Of a DNA stretch of 64,000 nucleotides, positions 1 through 7,213 are shown piece by piece. The stretch is taken from NCBI GenBank assembly GCA_002968845.1, contig PVBG01000024.1, positions 21,915-85,914 on the forward strand. Reading direction: 5' to 3'. A program made the position numbers and the translations under genes. Position 1 is the first letter of the stretch. Every line of letters starts with the position of its first letter. This DNA is from Neorhizobium tomejilense. GTDB taxonomy: Bacteria; Pseudomonadota; Alphaproteobacteria; Rhizobiales; Rhizobiaceae. A model generated the notes under the pieces. That model had not been told where the DNA came from. It ran no database searches and saw nothing but the letters and a program-made list of their open reading frames with translations.

Positions 1-314
1 AAGATCGAGCGGAACATGCTGTTGGCAGGGATCTCCAGTTCGACGACACCTGCGAACGGTCTGTCGGGGCGTTCCTCAAGGAAGCTGCGAGCGCGATCGG
101 CCAGTTTCACTGACACCTTCGGATCGTAGGCCTTGTTCAGATGCTCGGCGTATTCGACCGGGCCACGCAGATCGCAAGGGCGGGTCATGGTCTCCCGGGC
201 GTTCCGGAGGTGCTGAAGAGTCGCGCGGTGATGACGATCGAAGACGGTCACGGTGTCGAAGATGGCGAGGTAGCTGTCGATGGCCGACTGCTGCTGTTCA
301 AGAGTGGTGGTCAT
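1..314 (-). CDS. Hypothetical protein, 3' end outside window
   Basis: Minus-strand reading frame open from an ATG at 314 to the window edge, about 104 codons without a stop. The product begins MTTTLEQQQSAIDSYLAIFD and has normal composition for this replicon. It is the next gene downstream of the 138-aa gene starting at 795 and probably shares its transcript. I recognise no domain. The C-terminus is missing, so length and function cannot be judged. Confidence 0.6.
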   Translation of the reverse strand, partial: MTTTLEQQQSAIDSYLAIFDTVTVFDRHHRATLQHLRNARETMTRPCDLRGPVEYAEHLNKAYDPKVSVKLADRARSFLEERPDRPFAGVVELEIPANSMFRSI

Positions 315-378
315 GTCTGGGTTTCCTGTGATCTCGGGGAAGGGATGGGCGGCTCCTCTGGCCGCCCTGTTGGTGTCG

Positions 379-795
379 TCAGGCTGCTTTCAGAGCCAAC
401 TCGGTTGCAATGCTCACGCTGCCTTCGTCTTCGTAGTTGATGACGAGATCGAACAGACCCAACCCCTCCGCGTCCGGCTCGTAGGCGACAAGGTAATCTC
501 CGAACATCTTCGGCGGCTGACCCTTCATGCGCTTGCAGATCCGATCGAATGCATTGCTGTCGGTCGGGTGGTTGCCGTAGTGGTACATCTCTTCAACGGC
601 TTCGATGTCGAGATCGATCTGTTCGACGGCGTCTGCCGCTTGTTCCATCGCCCACTTAAAGAGGCGATACCCTGCGTCCGACATGCGATCGACGCCAACG
701 GCATCCAGTTCCCAAGCGCGGTTGAGGGCGCGGATGAAGGCCTTGTCGGCTTCCTCGGAAAGTGTGGTCCGGACGTCTTCAATTTTCTTGGTCAT
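379..795 (-). CDS. Hypothetical acidic protein, 138 aa
   Basis: Complete frame with an ATG at 795, preceded by CAGGGAAA at ribosome-binding distance. An ATG five bases further upstream stops after two codons, so 795 is the start. The product is acidic and helix-rich, with YRLFKWAMEQAADAVEQIDL near the middle; no family recognised. It is the first gene after copy A of the four-copy promoter-like element (821-903), which suggests it opens a short minus-strand unit with the partial gene at 1-314. Confidence 0.75.
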   Translation of the reverse strand: MTKKIEDVRTTLSEEADKAFIRALNRAWELDAVGVDRMSDAGYRLFKWAMEQAADAVEQIDLDIEAVEEMYHYGNHPTDSNAFDRICKRMKGQPPKMFGDYLVAYEPDAEGLGLFDLVINYEDEGSVSIATELALKAA

Positions 796-820
796 TTCAT
801 TTTCCCTGTTCTCTGAAGGT

Positions 821-903
821 CAGGAAGTCGTTGTCTCGCTTCCCTTATGAATATGATGCTTGTCGGCGGAACATACCGCAAGCGTAATAATCCAACAAAA
901 TGA
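821..903 (-). promoter_or_regulatory. Four-copy promoter-like element, copy A
   Basis: Read on the minus strand this ~85 bp block has an imperfect inverted repeat GCGGTATGTTCCGC (866-879), a -10-like TATTCAT and then a GGAAGCG...ACGACTTCCTGA leader just before the gene starting at 795. Close relatives stand at 2561-2643, 3832-3915 and 4996-5086, each just upstream of a minus-strand start. No canonical -35 is visible; the inverted repeat lies where an activator or repressor could bind. Confidence 0.55.
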
Positions 904-971
904 AGTGCCGAAAATTAGCCCGCGGAATTGCTCGCACGGTCAACAAACTTTTTTCTTGAAGCCATGGAAAA

Positions 972-998
972 AGACGCCGACGGCGGGTTTTCTATCGG
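972..998 (-). terminator. Possible terminator of the 130-aa gene
   Basis: On the minus strand a GCCGA...TCGGC stem is followed by GTCTTTTT, about 30 bases after the stop at 1030. The stem is short with a long loop, so this is weaker than the terminators at 2729 and 4001. Confidence 0.35.
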
Positions 999-1029
999 CG
1001 GATCCTGCAAGGGCAGGGGGTGACAGTCC

Positions 1030-1422
1030 CTATGACTGTCCCGGTATCAGGTACTCGACGAACGCGCTCTTCCGAAGACTGACCAGACGGCGGCTGGCAT
1101 CCAGGATGCGGCGGCGCTGCTTGTCCTGATCGAAGCCGAACTCGCTGATCAGCGGCCGAATGAAGGGGCTGTCGATCCTGAGCTGCGCCATGCGTTCCGA
1201 TCTCGATGTCAACAATTGCCGGATTTCCCTGACAGGCAATTTCAGGATGTCGTCCCATTCCACGAACTGGCCGTGGTCGCCGGACTGCTCCCGCAGGCTG
1301 TCGATCTCCTGCTGCGCGACCTGGACAAGCTCCGGCCGATCCCGCAGGGTGCGTGCGATCAGGCGATGCCTGAACAGGCTCTCGAGAAGGCGACGGTAAT
1401 CTGCGGGGAGGTGTCTGGACAT
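1030..1422 (-). CDS. Hypothetical protein, 130 aa
   Basis: Minus-strand frame from ATG 1422. The product is basic and helical: N-terminal MSRHLPADYRRLLESLFRHR, Arg-rich C-terminal half with KQRRRILDASRRLV. No family recognised. Its 3' end overlaps a short inverted pair GACAGT...ACTGTC (1022-1038) that belongs to the 12-bp repeat family seen again at 47-51 kb. It follows the 88-aa gene (1510-1776) across an 87-bp gap that holds another inverted repeat. Confidence 0.65.
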   Translation of the reverse strand: MSRHLPADYRRLLESLFRHRLIARTLRDRPELVQVAQQEIDSLREQSGDHGQFVEWDDILKLPVREIRQLLTSRSERMAQLRIDSPFIRPLISEFGFDQDKQRRRILDASRRLVSLRKSAFVEYLIPGQS

Positions 1423-1460
1423 GGGATGGGCTGGCTTCCGATAAGTTCCGAGCCGTGCCC

Positions 1461-1503
1461 GGGAGTAGAAGGGGACAGGATATCCGTTCTCCCTCTATTC
1501 CGG
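1461..1503. repeat. Inverted pair of the GGARTAGA motif
   Basis: GGGAGTAGAAGGGGA at 1461-1475 faces its near reverse complement TCTCCCTCTATTCCG at 1488-1502, so transcripts could form a stem across the gap between two minus-strand genes. Similar facing pairs occur at 6233-6337 and 47191-47229. Confidence 0.5.
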
Positions 1504-1509
1504 AATCCC

Positions 1510-1776
1510 TCAGGCTGCCATCAGCTCGGCGGCTTCTGGATCATCGTCGACTAGATCGTCGATGATGTCGGATATGTCTACGAGGGTCTCATAAAGCAGG
1601 TGAATAGCATCGAGAGCCTTCCTAGCTCTGACCTTTTGGTAGTCCGAGAAATCTCCCTCGAGGATGGTTCCAAGGCTTTCGATCGCCTGTCGATCTTCCA
1701 ATGGCTCGCCAGTGTGGGAGATGTGGTTGATCCGTTGGCTATAAACGAGCAGGGCCGTGAATGCTGGATTGGACAT
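1510..1776 (-). CDS. Hypothetical acidic protein, 88 aa
   Basis: Start at ATG 1776 is fixed by a strong GGAGGA ribosome-binding site. The C-terminus is very acidic (DIIDDLVDDDPEAAELMAA). It lies between the 130-aa and 227-aa genes on the same strand and is probably co-transcribed with them from the element at 2561-2643. No domain recognised. Confidence 0.75.
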   Translation of the reverse strand: MSNPAFTALLVYSQRINHISHTGEPLEDRQAIESLGTILEGDFSDYQKVRARKALDAIHLLYETLVDISDIIDDLVDDDPEAAELMAA

Positions 1777-1850
1777 GGGTTCCTCCTATGATGTCCGATG
1801 TTGTGAGTGAGGACTGGGGCGGCTCCTCGACCGCCCCGACCTGTGATTGA

Positions 1851-2534
1851 TTAGCAGCCCGTTTCGCGGCGCATGAATGTGATGATCTTCTCGCGGCAGT
1901 CGGCAGACTTGGCGATCTGCTCGTCTGTCATGTTCGCGGTGAAGAGCTCGTGGCGGCTTTCGTCGGTCCTGTTCTTCACATTGAGGCCGAGAAGTTCGGT
2001 GGTGCGATCGAATGTCTTGACCTTTTTGTTGAACCGCTCCTCAGCCTGGAACAGCACACCGTCGATCATGAAGAGGACGGTTGCCACGCTGAAGGCGTTC
2101 TTTCCCTTCCCGAAGTCATTGGAGTATGCGGAGATGAACTTGAACCCAGAGTCGATGCGATCGATGGTCTTGGCGGTCTCGATGGCACGATCGATTTCGA
2201 CACGCTCCCGCGCCCTGTCTAGGTTGCGCTGCGCTGTTTCGAGATCATCAGTAAACGACCCGAGGAAACGGCCCACACTCTCTCGGGTGTGCTTGACATC
2301 ATTAGAGATGTTCTCTGCACGCGCTATCAAATAGCTCAAGAACCGCTTCTGTGCGCTGCACTCGTAGAATGCAAAAGTCTCTTCCGCGCTCGTCCAGTTT
2401 GGTTTGAGACTTTCGATTTCGCCAAGCTCATCAAGACGAGCGAAGATCCCGGCAAGCTCCTCAGAGGTCGATACCATCACGGCATCGAGATCAGCAGCAG
2501 TATCCCGGAGGATGGTGTTGATGGTGGTATTCAT
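1851..2534 (-). CDS. Hypothetical coiled-coil protein, 227 aa
   Basis: Start at ATG 2534 has AGGAAG upstream. The middle of the protein, roughly residues 85-130, is a long charged helix with regular Leu/Ile/Val spacing (DLETAQRNLDRARERVEID), so a coiled coil is likely. No signal peptide or membrane segment. It is the first gene after copy B of the four-copy element. Function unknown. Confidence 0.75.
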   Translation of the reverse strand: MNTTINTILRDTAADLDAVMVSTSEELAGIFARLDELGEIESLKPNWTSAEETFAFYECSAQKRFLSYLIARAENISNDVKHTRESVGRFLGSFTDDLETAQRNLDRARERVEIDRAIETAKTIDRIDSGFKFISAYSNDFGKGKNAFSVATVLFMIDGVLFQAEERFNKKVKTFDRTTELLGLNVKNRTDESRHELFTANMTDEQIAKSADCREKIITFMRRETGC

Positions 2535-2560
2535 GGTGAACTTCCTAGCTCTGGAGATCT

Positions 2561-2643
2561 CAGGAAGTCGTTGTTTTCGCTTCCCTTATTAATAGACTGC
2601 CTGACGGCGGAACCTACCACAAGCGCAACAATCAGAAAAAATG
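2561..2643 (-). promoter_or_regulatory. Four-copy promoter-like element, copy B
   Basis: Same block as copy A: inverted-repeat-like GTGGTAGGTTCCGC, -10-like TATTAAT and the GACTTCCTGAG leader, read toward the gene starting at 2534. Similarity to copy A extends a further ~70 bp upstream (AGCCCGCG region). Confidence 0.55.
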
Positions 2644-2728
2644 ACAACGCTTGGAAAGCGGAAAGAATAGCCCGCGTAAATGCTCAACACGTCCACGAAT
2701 TTTTTTTGAGAAAGATGCTTGGAGGCAT

Positions 2729-2753
2729 GAAAAAACCGCCGATGAAGGCGGTT
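2729..2753 (-). terminator. Rho-independent terminator
   Basis: On the minus strand ACCGCC-TTCATC-GGCGGT is followed by a run of five or six T. It lies about 35 bases beyond the stop of the 123-aa gene (2787-3158) and separates that unit from the next promoter element. Confidence 0.8.
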
Positions 2754-2786
2754 CTGTCGGCGGATTTCATCGGCGGATCGGCGGCC

Positions 2787-3158
2787 TTACAGGCTCTGAC
2801 AAGCAGCCATTCTGGCGGCCAGCTTGGCGGCGAAGTGCTTGCCCTTCACCGGGGTCGGCTTCGGCGCCTGGACTTCGAGGCTCTCCTCCTCGATCGCAAG
2901 GAACAGCAGCGGCAGGATCTCGCGGGACAGGTGGACGTCGTTCCGTCCGCTGGCTCCGGCCCGGACATGCAGACAGACAGCGTCCTCCCATGCAGTGAGG
3001 TCGGCAGCCAGGGCGTCGATCTCTTCCTCGGTTCGCGTCTGCTGCAACACGCGGACGGCCCGCATCATGGCATCAGCGGCTGTTTCCGGCTCACGGCTCC
3101 GGGAGTGGCACCGAACGGCATCCTTGACGGCATCGTAGCCTGTGTATTCGTCTCTCAT
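2787..3158 (-). CDS. Hypothetical protein, 123 aa
   Basis: ATG at 3158 follows a purine-rich GGAGTAGAAAGAGAGAG block, the minus-strand example of the dispersed GGAGTAGA motif, which here overlaps the ribosome-binding region. The product is helical, with a basic Ala/Lys-rich tail (KGKHFAAKLAARMAAC). It is the last gene of the unit starting at 3806 and is followed by a terminator. No family recognised. Confidence 0.7.
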   Translation of the reverse strand: MRDEYTGYDAVKDAVRCHSRSREPETAADAMMRAVRVLQQTRTEEEIDALAADLTAWEDAVCLHVRAGASGRNDVHLSREILPLLFLAIEEESLEVQAPKPTPVKGKHFAAKLAARMAACQSL

Positions 3159-3224
3159 GGTCTCTCTCTTTCTACTCCGAAGGGGCGGGGGCGACTCCTC
3201 TGGCCGCTCCCCTTATCGATGTGG

Positions 3225-3806
3225 TCAGGCAGCGATCCTTGCTGCTGCTGCTCTCCTGCTGAAGACATAGTTGATGTCGTCATCGATCTGGTCGTCGGTC
3301 AGGCCGCTTGCCTTTCCGGCGCTGATGACTGCCCGGCGCAGGGCGAAGAGGCTCGTTGGAGTGCCCTGCCATTCTTCCATGGCGACGCGAGCGTGCCAGT
3401 ACTGCACGAGCGCGAGGTCACGCCTAGCTTCCTCGACTTCTTCGAGAGCCTGGACAAGGCGGCCGTAGCGAGCGGCCAGTTCATACCGACCGCTGACGAG
3501 AGCGTCGATGGCAGCAGCGCGAAGGGTGAAGACTTCGGAGGTCAGGCCATCGAAGGAAACCTTGGACACGATGGTCAGAGTGCGGGTCTTCGCGAACTTG
3601 GCGAGTTCGACGAGTTCCTCGCCGCTGAGGCTGTTCGTCATGATCGTTATGACGGATCCCTTCGGGCAGGAAACGATGCGCTGCATGAGGCCGTAGGCGC
3701 TGGCGAAGACGCCGCCCTGAGCGAGTTCCTCGCGGTGCGCGACCGGAGTGGACATGAAGTCCGAGGACGAGAAGAGGGAGATGTTCTGAGCGAGTTTCTT
3801 AGCCAT
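3225..3806 (-). CDS. Hypothetical protein, 193 aa
   Basis: Minus-strand frame from ATG 3806, just after copy C of the four-copy element. Mixed alpha/beta composition, with a central hydrophobic stretch (GSVITIMTNSLSGEELVELA) and a helical C-terminal half ending in an Ala-rich tail. No signal peptide. I recognise no family. Confidence 0.75.
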   Translation of the reverse strand: MAKKLAQNISLFSSSDFMSTPVAHREELAQGGVFASAYGLMQRIVSCPKGSVITIMTNSLSGEELVELAKFAKTRTLTIVSKVSFDGLTSEVFTLRAAAIDALVSGRYELAARYGRLVQALEEVEEARRDLALVQYWHARVAMEEWQGTPTSLFALRRAVISAGKASGLTDDQIDDDINYVFSRRAAAARIAA

Positions 3807-3831
3807 TTGGTGTGTTCCGATCTCTGGATGT

Positions 3832-3915
3832 CTCGGGAAGTCATTGTTTCCGCTTCCGTTATTAATAGAGTGCCTGTCGGCGCGGCTTACCGTAAGCGAT
3901 AAAATCCAACAAAAT
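3832..3915 (-). promoter_or_regulatory. Four-copy promoter-like element, copy C
   Basis: Third copy, with -10-like TATTAAT and the GGAAGCGG...GACTTCCCGAGA leader, read toward the gene starting at 3806. The inverted repeat is the most diverged of the four (ACGGTAAGCCGCGC). Confidence 0.55.
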
Positions 3916-4000
3916 GGCGATGCTCAGAAACCGGAAGTAATGCGTGCGGCATAGCGAGGGATGTCCACGAATTTTTCTTCAAAAAAGTTCTTGGCGGCAT

Positions 4001-4026
4001 AAAAAAACCGCCGACGGACGGCGGTT
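4001..4026 (-). terminator. Rho-independent terminator
   Basis: Stem AACCGCCG / CGGCGGTT with a five-base loop and a following run of seven T on the minus strand, about 30 bases after the stop of the 115-aa gene at 4057. It closes the unit that starts at 4971. Confidence 0.85.
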
Positions 4027-4056
4027 CTGTCGGCGGCTAGCGATCGTCGATCGGGG

Positions 4057-4404
4057 TCAGATACGGATGATAAAGGACCCGTCGGGCCTTGGTACGGATA
4101 CGACAATCGGGCGGTCTGCTGCGGCAGGCTGTTTGCGCTCTCGGTCGGCACGGTAGTCCAGGACTCCGTCGATGGCTTGAAGGGCGAGGGCGATGTCGTC
4201 CTCGAGTTCGTTCTCTTGGCACTGGCCGATGTCTCCAACGGCCCACTGAGCAGCCCACAGGAGATTGCTCAGGTGGAAGTTGCCGCCGTCAGTCATGTCC
4301 TGGATGCGGTCGGCATGGATGCGGATCTCGTCGAGGCCGGTCGTCGTCGGCAGCACTGCTGCAATGGCCTTGAGGGCTGCACGGTCGGTCTTGGTTAGCG
4401 TCAT
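4057..4404 (-). CDS. Hypothetical protein, 115 aa
   Basis: Start ATG 4404 has GGAGGAG upstream (minus strand), the same leader found before the 70-aa gene at 4674. The product is helical in its first half and ends with a short beta-like segment (PIVVSVPRPDGSFIIRI). Third gene of a three-gene unit (4971, 4674, 4404) that ends at the terminator 4001-4026. No family recognised. Confidence 0.75.
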   Translation of the reverse strand: MTLTKTDRAALKAIAAVLPTTTGLDEIRIHADRIQDMTDGGNFHLSNLLWAAQWAVGDIGQCQENELEDDIALALQAIDGVLDYRADRERKQPAAADRPIVVSVPRPDGSFIIRI

Positions 4405-4461
4405 GGGTGGTTCTCCTCCGGAAATGTGGGGAAGCCCTCCTCGGCCTCCCCTGTGGGGTTG

Positions 4462-4674
4462 TCAGTCGTCGAACGGGCCGTGATAGGCGTCGGCAAAATG
4501 CCGGACGGAATCCAAAGCCTTGGTGATCGTGTCCTCACCGAAGCTGCGGACATCGTGGAGCGTGTCGATGCTCCATCCGCGTTTGAGGGTGACGTAAACG
4601 CCGCGGTCGATTGATCGGTAGTCCTCGACCTCTTCGACGCGGGGATGGCTCTGAAGCTGCTTGAGTGATGCCAC
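4462..4674 (-). CDS. Hypothetical protein, 70 aa
   Basis: Small soluble protein starting at ATG 4674, with CCGGAGGAGAAC upstream. About 26 bases before the start, and again after the stop, lies a duplicated spacer: the leaders at ~4405-4455 and ~4675-4722 are nearly identical (GGTTCTCCTCCGGAAA..GTGGGGAAGCC). No domain recognised. Confidence 0.7.
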   Translation of the reverse strand: MASLKQLQSHPRVEEVEDYRSIDRGVYVTLKRGWSIDTLHDVRSFGEDTITKALDSVRHFADAYHGPFDD

Positions 4675-4728
4675 TGGTGTTCTCCTCCGGAAAGGTGGGG
4701 AAGCCCTCCTCGGCCTCCCCGGTTGATG

Positions 4729-4971
4729 TCAGGCGGCGATCGGTAGGATTTCGTAGGTCGGCTCACAGTGTTCGCCCGGATCCAGCCAGTAGACGGAGCT
4801 TGCATTGCCACGGCCATGGAAAAGCTCGAGATCTTCAAGAGCGGCCTCGGCAGAGCCCTCGCAGTCGAAGACCTGATCAATGATGTCCCGGCGCTGTTCA
4901 ACCGGGATCACGAGCGTGTCCTTGTTGAGCTTGCCGTGGAAGAAGCGGGTTCTGAGGATGGCGTACTTCAT
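4729..4971 (-). CDS. Hypothetical protein, 80 aa
   Basis: ATG 4971, first gene after copy D of the four-copy element. The product, beginning MKYAILRTRFFHGKLNKDTL, alternates beta-like and acidic segments. It heads the three-gene unit ending at 4057. No family recognised. Confidence 0.7.
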   Translation of the reverse strand: MKYAILRTRFFHGKLNKDTLVIPVEQRRDIIDQVFDCEGSAEAALEDLELFHGRGNASSVYWLDPGEHCEPTYEILPIAA

Positions 4972-4995
4972 TAGATGTTCCTATCTCTGAGGTTT

Positions 4996-5086
4996 CTTGC
5001 TTTTCGTAAGCATTTCAGTTGCTTACCTAATTATGATGCCTGTCGGCGGAGCCTACCGCAAGCGTTAGAATCAGGAAAAACGCAGG
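4996..5086 (-). promoter_or_regulatory. Four-copy promoter-like element, copy D
   Basis: Fourth copy. The inverted repeat GCGGTAGGCTCCGC and the -10-like CATAATTA are conserved, but the leader differs from the other copies and carries its own repeat (GTAAGC...GCTTAC at 5006-5025). Confidence 0.5.
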
Positions 5087-5111
5087 AAAATCAATTATTT
5101 AAGTCAACGGA

Positions 5112-5599
5112 ATTGGCCGAAATAGGCGCCGACGGCGGCACGCCGAAATCGATCCTCGGGGTAACTGATGGAGATCGGCGGAGTTCTGGCACTCGGGAGC
5201 AGGCAGGATCGCAGGGATGCCGTGCTGGGCACTTAAAGAGCAGGAATCGACTACGCGAAGCGGCCTGAAGGGCTATCCTTTAGCCATTGTTTGCCCCGAT
5301 CTTCTCTTTTCACGAACCTGATGCCCCTCAAGGGCATAGGGAACGGCTTCGTCTTTGAAAGCCATCCTCGCACCACCGTCTCGCCCGTATTGAACCAATG
5401 GCGGGTCAGATTGGCAGGGGCAAGGGCCGCCCAGAGCCACGGGTAGGCCTGAAGGGCCGGAGCATGGCGAGGACGGAGCGAAGCGTCCCATTGAGGCCGA
5501 AGGCCGTACCCTGACGAGCTGATCTGCCAGCAGTGTTCAAAGGGCGTGATGGGGGTGCGAGAATGGCAGAGACCGATAACGAGAAAATCGAAATCGATC
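5112..5599. other. Gene-poor stretch, ~490 bp
   Basis: No convincing gene. The minus strand has a 72-codon frame (5273-5491) and a longer frame (from 5814) that overlaps the real gene at 5600; neither has convincing composition or a ribosome-binding site. A half-operator-like TTTAGCCATTG lies at 5275. The stretch could hold a decayed gene or an untranslated RNA; nothing more can be said. Confidence 0.4.
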
Positions 5600-6223
5600 T
5601 TACGCTGCAAAGGCAGCTCTCTGCTCTTCCTCCGGCATCTCGAGTCCGGTTTCCCGCTCCCTGACCCGAGCCTGACGAGCGCGGAAGGCATTTCTGTCAT
5701 CCTGCGATGCGAACTGTGCTGTAACTGGGGCCTCTTCAGCGAGCGCAGCGGCCTTGAGGCGGAGAACGGCGGCTGCATCACGTCCGGCACGCTCGGCGGC
5801 CCTGCAAGCGGCATATGCAGCCTCCTCGCGGGTGGCTCGGTCGTGATCCTGTCGGGACATGCTGCAGAGATCTTCGAAGGAAAGGATCTCGCCGTTCATA
5901 TAGCCGCCCCTGACGACGACATCGTAGCCCTGATCGCGGAAGGCATCGACGATCGGTCGGGGATCGGCTGCAGCGTGTGGGTGTGCTGAGATGAAGCGCT
6001 GGATCGGCATCATCTCTCCATCGACGCCTTTCCGGCCATGGATGAACTCGTAGCCCTCGCGCTCGGCCGTCTTCTCGATGTCTGCGGAGATCTTCAGACG
6101 CTCGGCCGTGCCAGCGTTCGCATGATCGATGTACCGGGCATTCCGGAAGCTGACATCGAATGCGATCTGGCCGGGGAAGCGGTCGGCTGTCTCGAATATG
6201 ATTTCCATGCGTTCTGCTGACAT
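5600..6223 (-). CDS. Hypothetical protein, 207 aa
   Basis: The frame is open to 6283, but the ATG at 6223, preceded by GAGAGAGGAAC, is the likely start. Residues ~125-190 are Ala/Arg/Glu-rich and probably a long helix; the N-terminal half is mixed alpha/beta. A palindromic operator (6286-6300) lies 63 bases upstream, so the gene probably belongs to the operator regulon described at 32013. No family recognised. Confidence 0.7.
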   Translation of the reverse strand: MSAERMEIIFETADRFPGQIAFDVSFRNARYIDHANAGTAERLKISADIEKTAEREGYEFIHGRKGVDGEMMPIQRFISAHPHAAADPRPIVDAFRDQGYDVVVRGGYMNGEILSFEDLCSMSRQDHDRATREEAAYAACRAAERAGRDAAAVLRLKAAALAEEAPVTAQFASQDDRNAFRARQARVRERETGLEMPEEEQRAAFAA

Positions 6224-6279
6224 CGGGGAGTTCCTCTCTCTTTCTATTTCCCGGATGGTCCAGCCTGCCCACGCAAGGC

Positions 6280-6307
6280 ACAAAAGTAGCCAACGGCTAC
6301 AGGTCCG
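6280..6307 (-). promoter_or_regulatory. Putative operator/promoter of the GTAGCCA regulon (weak)
   Basis: GTAGCCAACGGCTAC at 6286-6300 is the shared 15-bp palindrome with one mismatch. On the minus strand it is flanked by CGGACC and TTTTGT where -35 and -10 would fall. These elements are poor compared with the 32.0 and 37.7 kb copies. Confidence 0.55.
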
Positions 6308-6343
6308 GATAGAAAGAGGGGAGTAGAAAGAGAAGGGTTGGGC

Positions 6344-6580
6344 ATGGGTGAACCACTGAGCGCCGAGCGGATCGTCGAGCTGCTGCCGAGGCCGATCGTC
6401 GAGTTGATCTCCGAGCTGTCAGGCTCGGACGATCCAGTAGGCCAGGAGCAGGTAGCTGAGTCTCTTCGACAGACGGCGCAGAAAGCGAATGCAATCCTCT
6501 ATAGCCGTCGGCGCGCGGAGATCGTCGCGCATATGCCACCCGGCGCGCTGGACGAATACCGCGAGGACGATCCTGATTAA
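6344..6580 (+). CDS. Hypothetical protein, 78 aa
   Basis: ATG 6344 is preferred over the TTG six bases upstream; AGAAGGG lies upstream, within a GGGAGTAGAAAGAGAAGGG block. The product is a small, mostly helical acidic protein, MGEPLSAERIVELLPRPIVE at its start. Divergent from the 207-aa gene across the operator at 6286. A hairpin follows at 6585. No family recognised. Confidence 0.6.
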   Translation: MGEPLSAERIVELLPRPIVELISELSGSDDPVGQEQVAESLRQTAQKANAILYSRRRAEIVAHMPPGALDEYREDDPD

Positions 6581-6584
6581 AAGA

Positions 6585-6615
6585 ACCCCGCAGGGTGAGT
6601 CGCGGGGTCAAGTCT
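6585..6615 (+). terminator. Probable terminator hairpin
   Basis: Perfect 7-bp stem ACCCCGC (6585-6591) / GCGGGGT (6602-6608) starting five bases after the stop of the 78-aa gene. The tail is not T-rich, so it could also be an RNA stabiliser. Confidence 0.45.
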
Positions 6616-6737
6616 TCAGAGATAGAGGAACGGAAGATGCCCAAGGGCTTGAAGGCCGTCTCCCGCGACCTGTTGGAAATAGTGTTGCCGTCGGCGGCGC
6701 AGAATGCAACAGCTTGCTCATTCAAATGGAGGCTTTC

Positions 6738-6989
6738 ATGCTGCAAAAGATTATCGATGCCATCGATGGAGAAATCGCGAAGCGTAACAGCGACAACTTC
6801 GGAATCAGATTTTCCCTGGATCTGTTCAATGTTCTTGTCAGGGCCGGGAATATCAAAATGGCGACGTTTTCCGCCTTTGGGACCGGGGCTTTTCCGGAGC
6901 AGCTCCCGGCCTACGATGGCAAGTATTTCGCGTCGGTTGATATCGAATTCGACGGTCTTGAGTTCGAGGTTGGCATTCCGAATCCCTGA
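6738..6989 (+). CDS. Hypothetical protein, 83 aa
   Basis: ATG 6738 has GGAGG five bases upstream; an in-frame ATG at 6726 is possible. The product has protein-like composition (LQKIIDAIDGEIAKRN then mixed beta segments). The opposite-strand frame of 310 codons here is judged a shadow. A second frame from 6637 (MPKGLKAVSRDLLEIVL) has its own weak ribosome-binding site and overlaps, so the region could hide a frameshifted longer gene. Confidence 0.5.
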   Translation: MLQKIIDAIDGEIAKRNSDNFGIRFSLDLFNVLVRAGNIKMATFSAFGTGAFPEQLPAYDGKYFASVDIEFDGLEFEVGIPNP

Positions 6990-7039
6990 TTTGCCGATCC
7001 GGCCGGGAAGCGCTATATTAAGGGCGTAGGAGATCGACG

Positions 7040-7213
7040 ATGCTTTTGAAGAAGTACGACGAAAACAAGGAAGCCCTGAAGCAGATTGGCCGGGAAGCAA
7101 TTGCCGAGCGCCGCCGTCTGGGCTTGCCGATCTCGGACCGTGATCTCGCGAACGAGGCCAAGGATCGCGCCGAACACGAGGAAGTCCGTGTTCATTCTGC
7201 CATGGGGCGGTAA
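7040..7213 (+). CDS. Putative antitoxin of zeta-type toxin, 57 aa
   Basis: Complete small frame from ATG 7040 (GGAGATCG upstream) to TAA 7211-7213. The product is strongly charged and helical (EAIAERRRLGLPISDRDLAN). Its stop abuts the TTG start of the zeta-like toxin, so the two are translationally coupled. Small proteins directly before zeta-fold kinases commonly act as antitoxins that block the ATP pocket. The role is inferred from position; the sequence is not recognisably epsilon. Confidence 0.65.
   Translation: MLLKKYDENKEALKQIGREAIAERRRLGLPISDRDLANEAKDRAEHEEVRVHSAMGR

Noticed and set aside
2289..2534. Possible reading of the long plus frame near 2.3-2.5 kb as a real start
   Set aside because: No upstream ribosome-binding site, and the region is well explained by the 227-aa minus-strand gene.
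2289..3902. 537-codon plus-strand frame
   Set aside because: It runs antisense through four minus-strand genes that have good starts, terminators and protein-like composition; its product is low-quality and Ser/Gly/Asp-rich.
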